Source: Candidatus Poseidoniaceae archaeon (GTDB lineage: Archaea > Thermoplasmatota > Poseidoniia > Poseidoniales > Poseidoniaceae). From it: 27,657 bases of DNA. The notes below the pieces were generated by a model. The model was not told the origin of the DNA, did not search any database, and saw nothing but the letters and a program-made list of their open reading frames with translations. Position numbers and translations under genes: made by a program. The DNA is taken from positions 1-27,657 of the forward strand of contig JAQXFJ010000217.1 of the NCBI GenBank assembly GCA_029250385.1. Direction: 5' to 3'. Shown piece after piece: positions 15,784 through 23,232 of the stretch. Numbering within the stretch: position 1 is the stretch's first letter; each line of letters starts with the position of its first letter.

Positions 15784-16803
15784 ATGGAACTTACTGCATG
15801 GCAAAGATTCTGCAATAGAATCCTCGGAAGAGTGTTGAAGAAACGCGCCCGCAGAGATGCCAAACTGTCAGAGAATCTGATAAAGGGCTCCATGGGAATT
15901 ATGCCCGAAGTATATCTCTCAACAGTAATTTTCACTTCGATAGCTATCGCTGTTGTATGTTGGGGGATTGTAGGGATTTTCTTTTTGCCTGAAATAGGGG
16001 TAATTGCCTTTTGGGAGAGCCTTCAAGATCCAGCAACAGTTAACGCATGTTTAGATTGGGAATACTGGGAACCAGAATTAATTGATAAATCCAAACCAGG
16101 AAACGGGTGTCCAGATTATGCAACGCGAATATTCCCTCCACCGCTAAAATTGTTAATTCTAGTTCTTGGCGGTGCAATCATTCCATATGCAGGTTTCTTG
16201 CTTGTTAGAGGCGGTGCAAAAAGAGAAGCAGACAGACGAGGCGCTCAAATCGAAAAGTACCTACCATATGCAGCATCATACACTGCAGCAATGTCTGCAG
16301 CAAATGCAACCCCAGCCAAAATATTCCGTTCATTAGCAATGAATAAAGACATTTACGGAGATGTTTCAGAAGACGCCGGATTAATTTACCGAGATGTTAC
16401 CCTTTTGGGTTATGACTTAATTACCGCGATTAAGATGAGTGTTGATAGAGCAGCATCAATTTGGTTGACTGAGTTTTTCCAAGGTATGGTTGGAACCTTA
16501 TCTTCGGGAGGTTATCTCAAGTTGTATTTCCTTAATCGTGCCGAACACTATATGCGTGAAAACCGCACTAGGCTACAACAATTCCTTGAATCAATTGCCT
16601 TGTTAGCAGAATCGTATATTGTAGTCGCAGTAGCTATGCCATTGTTCCTTATTGTGATGCTGGTAATTATGTTCTGGGTTTCAGGTTCTGGTGCTCAGAT
16701 GTCTGAAGGGATGCTTTATGGTATCGTTCTAGGATTCATACCAATGATTCATCTGGCATATGCAGTATTAGTCTACACGAGCAGTAAAGATCAAGAAATG
16801 TGA
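15784..16803 (+). CDS. Pilus platform protein 1 (T2SSF/ArlJ-like)
   Basis: The 339-residue membrane protein has hydrophobic segments near 42-75, 121-143, 278-302 and 309-334. The cytoplasmic T2SSF-type helical domain lies between them (about 145-275), with KYLPYAASYTAAMSAAN and VTLLGYDLITAIKMSVDRA as the recognisable blocks. Platform proteins sit under the filament and couple it to the ATPase. A conserved-looking cysteine pair (NACLDWEYW and GNGCPDY) lies in the first outer loop and may form a disulfide. AGGGGGAT upstream of the ATG at 15784 gives translation. Confidence 0.85.
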   Translation: MELTAWQRFCNRILGRVLKKRARRDAKLSENLIKGSMGIMPEVYLSTVIFTSIAIAVVCWGIVGIFFLPEIGVIAFWESLQDPATVNACLDWEYWEPELIDKSKPGNGCPDYATRIFPPPLKLLILVLGGAIIPYAGFLLVRGGAKREADRRGAQIEKYLPYAASYTAAMSAANATPAKIFRSLAMNKDIYGDVSEDAGLIYRDVTLLGYDLITAIKMSVDRAASIWLTEFFQGMVGTLSSGGYLKLYFLNRAEHYMRENRTRLQQFLESIALLAESYIVVAVAMPLFLIVMLVIMFWVSGSGAQMSEGMLYGIVLGFIPMIHLAYAVLVYTSSKDQEM

Positions 16804-16812
16804 GGTGAAAAA

Positions 16813-18426
16813 ATGGCTAGGAAGAAAAAGAAAAAACTAGTTGTTGAACTAGATCTTCCTAAAGATGATAAGACGCTAAAGAACCTGTATATCATCATCT
16901 TTTTCTCAGTAATCTTAGGTTTATCTTCGGGTATTATGTGGGTGACAAATTCGGGATTTATCCCGACTGCAAATGGCGAGCCAATGTTCACCAATGTGTT
17001 TTGTGGAGCTACTGCTCAAGATGATCTGGGTAACGATTATTCTGCAGAATTTAGTGGCAACCTCAAACCAACTTACCAAGCAAATGAATCATGTTCAATA
17101 TTGCAGGATGACGCAGACCATCTAGAGTGGTCAGAAAGTCCATGGGTAAATTTCGTCTCCAAAGCCAAAACGTTTGATGTTCCTGGAATGCCAGAAGAAA
17201 ATAAAGGCACTGTAGTAATCCAACAGCCATTATCTCTCGATTGCACTGTTGAAGCAACAACCCCAACAAATTATACAGTAATCATAAGAGATTCCAATGC
17301 CAATTTGGTGGATTTCTTTGAGGGTAAAACTGGCAAGGCGAGTGACGTTTGTAATATTGAAGTCGACAACATGGAGCCAGATACCCGATATGAAATTGCG
17401 ATATTTTCGCTTGAAGACGGTAAGAGAATCAGTTCAGCCCAATTCGATATGACTGTTGACTTTTATGACGGAATACCAACTAATATGAATAATAAATCAT
17501 TTTGGCTTGGTCCCAAAGTAGAGTTGGGACCTCTTGAATTAAGACCAATGATATTTCTTAACTTCTTTGGCTTAACCTTCTTTTTGCTACTATATCCAGC
17601 ATCTTACTATTGGGAGAAAGTTGAGACAAGGAAAAATGAAATTGAAGCAAAATTCCCTGATTTCCTAAGAGATATGGCGGAGTACTGGAAAGGTGGTCTT
17701 TCTATGACAGTTGCTGTACAGACATTGGTAAAATCAGAGTACGGTGCGCTTAATGATGAAGTAAAGAAGATGTCTGACCAACTAAGTTGGGGAATAAAAT
17801 TTAGCGACGTGATAAAACAATTCTCAGAACGTGTTGGTACTCCTTTGGTTAAGCGTGCTATTACCCTTATTGCAGAAGCGGATAGGGCTGGTGGAAAAAT
17901 CTCTGATATTCTGGTTACTGCTGCCAATGACTCAAGAGAAATCAAATTCTTAGAAGGAGAACGAACGAGGGCTATTGGGTCATACATTGCGGTTATATGG
18001 ACTTCTTATTTCGTGTTCCTAGGGGTAATTACTCTGCTAGGTAAGATATTTATTCCAGCGATTGCAAAATCAAACTCAGGTGATGAAGGGAGCGGAGACT
18101 CTGGTGGGGCAAATATTGGGAACATGACAATAAGGGCAATCGATCCACTCTTTTTCGTCACTGTTTTCTACTACGGCGTCACAATGCAAGCAATCGGTAA
18201 CGGATCTATGGCAGGACTAATGCAAAATGGCAGATTTTCGGCTGGTTTCAAACACTCAGGTATGATGATTGTAGCTGCACTACTTGCCTTTAATTTATTA
18301 GTATTCAGTCCAGACCTAATCGGTGATTCGAGTTATGGATTTGCCCAAGTGATCACTACTTCTGACTCAATGTATACTGTGGGGCTTAATCCTTCAGGTG
18401 GTGCTTTTGTGCCTGCGTCTATTTGA
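16813..18426 (+). CDS. Pilus platform protein 2 with fibronectin-like ectodomain
   Basis: The 537-residue protein is a second T2SSF-type platform subunit. It begins with a poly-lysine N-terminus (ARKKKKK) and one helix (about 25-45). Residues 50-235 then lie outside the membrane. Within them, 138-220 resemble a fibronectin type III domain (NMEPDTRYEIAIFSLEDG, then ISSAQFDMTV), with several cysteines. A helix at 242-268 leads to the T2SSF domain (FPDFLRDMAEYWKGGLSM, about 278-385). Further helices lie near 386-415, 446-465 and 485-503. Having two separate platform genes resembles Tad systems (TadB/TadC) more than the archaellum. GAGGTG precedes the ATG by 5 nt. Confidence 0.83.
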   Translation: MARKKKKKLVVELDLPKDDKTLKNLYIIIFFSVILGLSSGIMWVTNSGFIPTANGEPMFTNVFCGATAQDDLGNDYSAEFSGNLKPTYQANESCSILQDDADHLEWSESPWVNFVSKAKTFDVPGMPEENKGTVVIQQPLSLDCTVEATTPTNYTVIIRDSNANLVDFFEGKTGKASDVCNIEVDNMEPDTRYEIAIFSLEDGKRISSAQFDMTVDFYDGIPTNMNNKSFWLGPKVELGPLELRPMIFLNFFGLTFFLLLYPASYYWEKVETRKNEIEAKFPDFLRDMAEYWKGGLSMTVAVQTLVKSEYGALNDEVKKMSDQLSWGIKFSDVIKQFSERVGTPLVKRAITLIAEADRAGGKISDILVTAANDSREIKFLEGERTRAIGSYIAVIWTSYFVFLGVITLLGKIFIPAIAKSNSGDEGSGDSGGANIGNMTIRAIDPLFFVTVFYYGVTMQAIGNGSMAGLMQNGRFSAGFKHSGMMIVAALLAFNLLVFSPDLIGDSSYGFAQVITTSDSMYTVGLNPSGGAFVPASI

Positions 18427-18433
18427 GGAGAGG
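18425..18433 (+). promoter_or_regulatory. Ribosome binding site that selects a CTG start
   Basis: GAGGAGAGG, overlapping the previous stop codon, is 5 nt before CTG at 18439 but 44 nt before the first ATG (18478). Other genes in this operon have similar G-rich sites 5-8 nt before their starts. Confidence 0.6.
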
Positions 18434-18438
18434 ATTAA

Positions 18439-18879
18439 CTGAAAAGTAGTGAAGAAGGTCAGATTCACATTCTTGAAATGCTGACGTTATTTTGGTTATT
18501 TTTCATGTCGGCCACATTTTTGATAAGAATTGATGTACCGGATTCACGCTCTATAGCCCATGATGCTAGTTTAGAGGCCGCGGGTGAATCAGTCCTGCAG
18601 TATGGTTTGGGATTAGATGCAGAAATAAACGGCGAAAATAGGATTGTTGAGTTACTTGCAGATTCAGATTATAATGGTGCTTGTACACTTCTGCAAGAGG
18701 CACTAATAAACGGTAAACAAGCCAACTGTTGGCTTGCTAAAAATAGTGCAACATCAAACCCTTACGGGCTTGTAGGCAGTTCCTCTGGACCTACTGTGAC
18801 AGTCCATCATTTGGTCACAGTCAATTCAGATGCTTGGACAATTAGTCTAACGCTGTGGAATATAGGCGGTGGTGCCTGA
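18439..18879 (+). CDS. Pilin-like protein with class III-type signal (CTG start)
   Basis: Read from the CTG at 18439 this is a 146-residue protein beginning with KSSEEGQIHILEMLTLF and a hydrophobic helix. This resembles archaeal class III prepilin signals: a charged leader, Gly-Gln at the cleavage point, Glu shortly after, then a helix. Reading from the ATG at 18478 would remove the leader and the cleavage site. A Shine-Dalgarno-like GAGGAGAGG sits 5 nt before the CTG. The mature part (about 110 residues) has two cysteines (NGACTLL, ANCWLA) that could pair, and ends in beta-strand-like sequence. It resembles small pilin-like proteins found beside archaeal pilus ATPases. Its stop overlaps the next start (TGATG). 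Confidence 0.75.
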   Translation: MKSSEEGQIHILEMLTLFWLFFMSATFLIRIDVPDSRSIAHDASLEAAGESVLQYGLGLDAEINGENRIVELLADSDYNGACTLLQEALINGKQANCWLAKNSATSNPYGLVGSSSGPTVTVHHLVTVNSDAWTISLTLWNIGGGA

Positions 18880-19322
18880 TGCGCCAAACGGTATATCAAA
18901 CAACCAAAGATGATCGAGCTCAAATGCTATTAGCGACCGGGGTAGTACTTCTTCTGTCCTTATTGTCAATGGCTGTTTTTAGTGTAAAAGTTGCAGGTTT
19001 AACATCTGCCCATGAGGCAAATTCAGATTCAGTAATTGAGACTACAAAAGAAGTTATGAACGAACTCCCATCACTCGCCGAAAACCGTACTGAGTTGTGG
19101 ATAAATGGCGGTTTAGACCGGTTAGAGGCTGCAGATATTGCCATGGAGAGTATTCACGACGACCTCCTCCATCATGGAGAGATAAGAGGTGTAGAGGTGA
19201 AGATATTGAATATCACAACATCTGTGGTTAACGCATCATCTATATCGATATCATTAGAATTAGGAGTCACCGATGATTCCTCTACTTTGGAAACCGATTT
19301 CACTTTTGTTATCGCTGCTTAG
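18879..19322 (+). CDS. Second pilin-like protein
   Basis: The 147-residue protein has the leader MRQTVYQTTKDDRAQ, then a helix (MLLATGVVLLLSLLSMAVFSV). The Ala-Gln junction fits a class III-type prepilin cleavage site, or the protein may be an uncleaved N-terminally anchored minor pilin. The rest is acidic, with a helical stalk (about 40-95) and a strand-rich end (VEVKILNITTSVVNASSISI). The ATG overlaps the preceding stop (TGATG), giving translational coupling. An upstream in-frame start at 18855 is less likely. The last 14 bases overlap, in antisense, the end of the opposing kinase gene. Confidence 0.72.
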   Translation: MRQTVYQTTKDDRAQMLLATGVVLLLSLLSMAVFSVKVAGLTSAHEANSDSVIETTKEVMNELPSLAENRTELWINGGLDRLEAADIAMESIHDDLLHHGEIRGVEVKILNITTSVVNASSISISLELGVTDDSSTLETDFTFVIAA

Positions 19323-19977
19323 TTTGCTTCTCATTCCAAGCTATATCCAAGTAATGTTCAATTCTTTCATGGTCGCTACTAACTCGCGAAATATCTACCA
19401 CAGGCCAAGCTGAAATTTTGGAGCGTTCAATAAGGCCATCCTGTATCTTTCTAATTCTGTCAAAATTTGCTATGTAACGATCTGGTCTACGAAAAGAATG
19501 AGCATCTCGAGATTTAATCATTTCCCGGTGCTTATTTTGATCGCTTACAGCCATAATAATCCCAACTGCAATTCCTCCTGAGTCAATCCAATTCCTAATT
19601 AATCTATCACTGGGTATGATGTGCACACCCTCTATCAGCAAATCAATACCTTCGCGCATAGCACGGTTTATTGTTGCCTCTATGCCATTCTCAACAGCCT
19701 GGCAAGTATCTAGCCAATCAAGAACAGGGTCATTAGCTTCGCCGATTGAGAAAGAGGAACGATGCAAAGCTAAGTTTTCAGCATCGATGTCATATGTTCG
19801 AATTATTTCTCGGATAGCGTCTGTTGAGAGAAGTCTAGCAAAGTTACTCTTGGCGGCAATTTTCATTGCAACAGTAGATTTCCCAGTTCCAGTTGCACCG
19901 GCGATAATCAACAGTCTTGGTGGTCGGTTCGCAATCGCTCTGGCCGTGGCATCAGCAAGACCGATTGTTTGAGCCAT
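19309..19977 (-). CDS. 2-phosphoglycerate kinase-like P-loop protein
   Basis: The 222-residue protein has Walker A GATGTGKST (about 26-34), STDAIREIIR, LLIEGVHIIPSDRL and a basic C-terminal part with HSFRRPDRYIANFDRIRKIQ. These fit the archaeal 2-phosphoglycerate kinase-like group. In methanogens that enzyme makes 2,3-bisphosphoglycerate, the first step towards cyclic-2,3-bisphosphoglycerate. The second enzyme, cDPG synthetase, is not in the window, so the substrate is uncertain. ATG 19977 is chosen over TTG 20001 because a TATA-like box (20000-20007) puts transcription start at about 19976. It is convergent and overlapping with the pilin operon. Confidence 0.8.
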   Translation of the reverse strand: MAQTIGLADATARAIANRPPRLLIIAGATGTGKSTVAMKIAAKSNFARLLSTDAIREIIRTYDIDAENLALHRSSFSIGEANDPVLDWLDTCQAVENGIEATINRAMREGIDLLIEGVHIIPSDRLIRNWIDSGGIAVGIIMAVSDQNKHREMIKSRDAHSFRRPDRYIANFDRIRKIQDGLIERSKISAWPVVDISRVSSDHERIEHYLDIAWNEKQTKQR

Positions 19978-19999
19978 GTGTCTTGTAGGACAATCTGTC

Positions 20000-20007
20000 A
20001 AATATAG
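20000..20007 (-). promoter_or_regulatory. TATA-like box for the 2PGK-like gene
   Basis: The minus strand reads CTATATTT, about 26 nt from the ATG at 19977, so the mRNA is probably leaderless. The same AT-rich stretch could serve the divergent aldehyde dehydrogenase. Confidence 0.45.
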
Positions 20008-20093
20008 TTATCATGGAAAATCTCTGATATGGGCCAATTGCTAATCTTGATTGGGAGGCGAACACCTTTGAACGGTCACTTCATGGACGGTTT

Positions 20094-21530
20094 ATGAGCG
20101 AAGAAGAGATGTATATCGCAGGCGAGTGGACTAGTTCTGAAAATGGCGATTATAGCGAAGCAATAAACCCCGCAACAGGTGAAACTATTACACGAGTTCC
20201 AAAAGCGTCAGTAAATGATGTAAACCGTTGTGTTTCAGCATCCAGGGATGCTTTAGTTAGTTCTGAATGGAAGAACATTGATCCTGCACAACGAGGTAGA
20301 ATTCTCAATAAAATGGCAGCAGCTACTTATGGTGCAGCAAAAGAATTAGCCCAAATAGAATCTGAAAATAATGGGAAAACCTTTCGTGAAGCTCTATCAG
20401 AAATAAGATATGGTGCATGGACATTAGAGTACTTTGCGGGCCTTTCAGACAAAATTGAAGGCTCAACAATACCAGTTCCAGGTAATCGTCTAAATTACAC
20501 ACTTCGCCAACCACTTGGCGTAACCGCACACATTGTCCCGTGGAATTTCCCTCTCCAACTAGCTCTTCGTTCCATAGCTCCAGCATTAGCCTCCGGCTGT
20601 ACAGTAATCGCTAAGCCTGCATCATGGACTCCACTTTCTCTGTTAGCATGGATGAAGAAAATGGAAGAAGCCGATGTAGGCCTGCCAACTGGTGTTTTGC
20701 AAGTAATAACCGGTTCTGGAGGCTTGATTGGTGACGCTCTTGCAGGACACCCAGGCGTGGATGGAGTGGTACTGACTGGGGGTGTGCCAACAGGTAGGAC
20801 TGTAATGGCAAAAGCTAGTGATAATCTGACACCGGTTACTCTTGAACTTGGAGGGAAGGGGGCCAATATTGTATTCCCAGATGCGAATTTAAAATATGCC
20901 GCTAAAGCAATTTGTTTTGGTATTTTCATGAATGCCGGACAAATGTGCTGGGCAGGTTCTAGATTGATTGTCCATGAAGAGGTTCACGATGAATTAGTAG
21001 ATGCGGTCGTTGCTGAAGTGAGTAAATGGAAGGTCGGGCCAGGAATGGCTGAAGGTGTGCGTATCGGCAGCCTAGTACACACTAGCCACAGGAGTGAAGT
21101 GCTAGAAAAATTAGCTTTGGGTCTCTCTCAAGGCGGCAAGATTGTTTGTGGTGGTAATGCAGTAGATGGAGAAGGTGCTTTTATGGAAGCAACCGTTGTA
21201 ACTGGAATTGGAGCAGATAACTCATTATTCAATGATGAATTATTTGGCCCGGTTCTATCTGTAACCAAATTTTCGACAGAAGCAGAGGCATTAGAACTTG
21301 CTAATCATTCTGATTTTGGTTTACTAAATGGGATTTGGACCAACAATCTAAGCCGAGCTCACAAACTCGCTAGAGATTTAGAATCAGGAATGATTTCAAT
21401 TAATGAATACCCAATTACCTTCCCACAAACTGCGTTTACTGGATGGAAGAAATCTGGTATTGGAATAGAGCAAAGCAAGGATGCTCTAAGATTCTACACC
21501 AAGGTAAAGAATGTTAACATCAAACTTTGA
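20094..21530 (+). CDS. NAD(P)-dependent aldehyde dehydrogenase
   Basis: The 478-residue enzyme oxidises an aldehyde to an acid. Catalytic residues are all present: VPWNFP (Asn of the oxyanion hole), E251 in LELGGKG and C285 in NAGQMCWAGSR (34 residues apart, as usual), and DELFGPVLSV. The sequence is of the betaine-aldehyde/aromatic-aldehyde type, and the aldehyde is not readable from sequence. Next to a PaaG-like isomerase and a BoxB-like oxygenase it could oxidise a ring-cleavage semialdehyde, the role of BoxD or the ALDH half of PaaZ; this is inference. It forms an operon with the next gene (9 nt). Confidence 0.93.
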   Translation: MSEEEMYIAGEWTSSENGDYSEAINPATGETITRVPKASVNDVNRCVSASRDALVSSEWKNIDPAQRGRILNKMAAATYGAAKELAQIESENNGKTFREALSEIRYGAWTLEYFAGLSDKIEGSTIPVPGNRLNYTLRQPLGVTAHIVPWNFPLQLALRSIAPALASGCTVIAKPASWTPLSLLAWMKKMEEADVGLPTGVLQVITGSGGLIGDALAGHPGVDGVVLTGGVPTGRTVMAKASDNLTPVTLELGGKGANIVFPDANLKYAAKAICFGIFMNAGQMCWAGSRLIVHEEVHDELVDAVVAEVSKWKVGPGMAEGVRIGSLVHTSHRSEVLEKLALGLSQGGKIVCGGNAVDGEGAFMEATVVTGIGADNSLFNDELFGPVLSVTKFSTEAEALELANHSDFGLLNGIWTNNLSRAHKLARDLESGMISINEYPITFPQTAFTGWKKSGIGIEQSKDALRFYTKVKNVNIKL

Positions 21531-21539
21531 GGTGAGATT

Positions 21540-22322
21540 ATGAGTGTTTCATTCAGCGATATGGGCCATGGAGTTCGCTTGATTCAGTTTTCTGGCCAGT
21601 CCGCAACACAATCATTTTCAAGAACTTTTTTGCCTAAAATCGCCAAAGCCATAGATGATGGATTAACCAACACAAGCGTTCGGGCAATGGTATTAACGGG
21701 TGAGGGCAAATTTTTCTCTGCTGGTGCAGATATCAACGCCTTTGCTAAGGCAATTGAAGACGGGGATGCTCCTCAATTAATTCGAGATCTTACTGGAGTG
21801 CTCCATCCTTTACTTGTACGAATGCGCCAATCACCTACCATTTGTGTGGCGGCTCTCAACGGCGCATGTGCAGGAGGCGGACTTGGTCTAGCCTTGGCAT
21901 GTGATGTGCGAATTGGCTCACCTAGTGCCAAGATGGCTGCTTCTTACTCTGGCATGGGCCTTTCGCCTGATGGTGGAACAACATGGTTGCTGCCTCGCTT
22001 GGTCGGTGACCAAATCGCAAGACGATTTTTCTTTGAAAATGAAATTTGGTCAGCTGAAAAAGCTAATCAATTAGGGGCAATCGATACTATTGTCGAACAA
22101 GATTCTCTCCTTGATTCTGCTCTAGAAATTGCACTCAAATGGTCCCAGTGGGGTAATCATACCAAAGAGGCAACTAAGCATCTACTAGATGTTCAATCTG
22201 TGCAAGATTTCGAGACTCATCTAAAACATGAACGTACATTGATTGAAGCAGCGGGAACTACTGATGCCTTCAAAGAAGGCGTAACGGCATTTATTGAAAA
22301 GCGTAAACCACACTTTGAGTAA
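21540..22322 (+). CDS. PaaG-like enoyl-CoA isomerase (crotonase family)
   Basis: The 260-residue crotonase lacks both hydratase glutamates (AGGGLG replaces GGCE, and no PE precedes GLSPD). It has D144 in GLSPDGGTTWLLPR, the aspartate position used by PaaG and other enoyl-CoA isomerases. PaaG converts ring-1,2-epoxyphenylacetyl-CoA to the oxepin and also shifts double bonds. The oxyanion-hole segments FSAGADINAF and ACAGGGLG are intact. GAGGTGA lies 3-9 nt before the ATG and overlaps the dehydrogenase stop. Its stop touches the stop of the opposing 3-hydroxyacyl-CoA dehydrogenase. Confidence 0.87.
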   Translation: MSVSFSDMGHGVRLIQFSGQSATQSFSRTFLPKIAKAIDDGLTNTSVRAMVLTGEGKFFSAGADINAFAKAIEDGDAPQLIRDLTGVLHPLLVRMRQSPTICVAALNGACAGGGLGLALACDVRIGSPSAKMAASYSGMGLSPDGGTTWLLPRLVGDQIARRFFFENEIWSAEKANQLGAIDTIVEQDSLLDSALEIALKWSQWGNHTKEATKHLLDVQSVQDFETHLKHERTLIEAAGTTDAFKEGVTAFIEKRKPHFE

Positions 22323-23210
22323 TCACTCTGGAAGTTGGCACTCTTCTGCTTCGCCAGAGGACCAATCATAGATTCCCATACTAGTTTTTTTGCCAAGGCG
22401 ACCAGAGGCAACTAGTTTTTCCATTAATGGGTGAGGTGCGTATGAATCATCATCAAATGATTTCTGTAGATTTTTTAGAATATCTCTTCTAACATCCAAT
22501 CCAACTAAATCGGTTAGAGCTAACGGGCCCATCGGGTGTTTGTAACCTAACACCATCGCAGTGTCGATATCTTTTGCGCTTGCAACTCCGTCTGCAAGCA
22601 TTCGAATTGCCTCATTTCCTAACACAACTCCTAATCTAGATGTAGCGAATCCTGGAATGTTATTTACTAAAATTGTGGTTTTATTCATTTGCATACCTGC
22701 TTGTTGAGCGATTTCAATAGTCTTCTGTGAACATAAATCGTGTCTAACTAACTCTAACAATTTCATTATCGGTACGGGATTAAAAAAATGCATACCGATG
22801 ACTCTTTCTGGACATCCTGAGGCAGTGGCTAAATCGGCAATTGAAAGAGATGATGTGTTAGTTGCTAGTATGCAACTTTGATTGGTGTATTTTCCTAGTT
22901 GCTCAAAGATTTGAGATTTTAATTTTGGAATCTCTGGTACTGCTTCAATAACTAAATCAGCTTGTTTTACCGCTGCTTTCATATCGGTAAATTGGGTTAT
23001 GTTTTGTGACCAATCTTGTTTTTGTTGCTGAGTTGTTTTCCCTCTTGCAATCCCCTTTTCCCAAAATGAATCAATAGTTTTCATACCCTTTTCTAAGCTC
23101 TCTGGAAAAGCATCAAACAGGTTAGTTTGCCATCCACTTTGAGCACAAACCTGGGCAATACCTGCCCCCATTGTTCCAGCGCCAATAACAGTCACGGTCT
23201 TAATCGACAT
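22323..23210 (-). CDS. 3-hydroxyacyl-CoA dehydrogenase
   Basis: The 295-residue enzyme oxidises (S)-3-hydroxyacyl-CoA with NAD. It has the Rossmann motif GAGTMGAGIAQ (about 9-19), VIEAVPE, ATNTSS, the catalytic histidine in GMHFFNPVPIMKL, and the C-terminal dimer domain with GYKHPMGPLALTDLVGLD. The length equals the single-function Hbd/PaaH type. The ATG at 23210 is chosen over a TTG at 23216. It is the last gene of a minus-strand group starting with the BoxB-like oxygenase, 22 nt after the EamA transporter gene. Confidence 0.94.
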   Translation of the reverse strand: MSIKTVTVIGAGTMGAGIAQVCAQSGWQTNLFDAFPESLEKGMKTIDSFWEKGIARGKTTQQQKQDWSQNITQFTDMKAAVKQADLVIEAVPEIPKLKSQIFEQLGKYTNQSCILATNTSSLSIADLATASGCPERVIGMHFFNPVPIMKLLELVRHDLCSQKTIEIAQQAGMQMNKTTILVNNIPGFATSRLGVVLGNEAIRMLADGVASAKDIDTAMVLGYKHPMGPLALTDLVGLDVRRDILKNLQKSFDDDSYAPHPLMEKLVASGRLGKKTSMGIYDWSSGEAEECQLPE

Positions 23211-23232
23211 GGTCAACCCAGTAGGTTAAACT

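Noticed and set aside
14236..19322. Archaellum operon
   Set aside because: Only ATPase and platform-type genes are present. ArlH, ArlF/G/D/E and archaellins are absent, and there are two platform genes.
20495..20929. 144-residue minus-strand open frame
   Set aside because: It is antisense to the aldehyde dehydrogenase catalytic region, and its Pro/Ser-rich product reflects the opposite coding frame.
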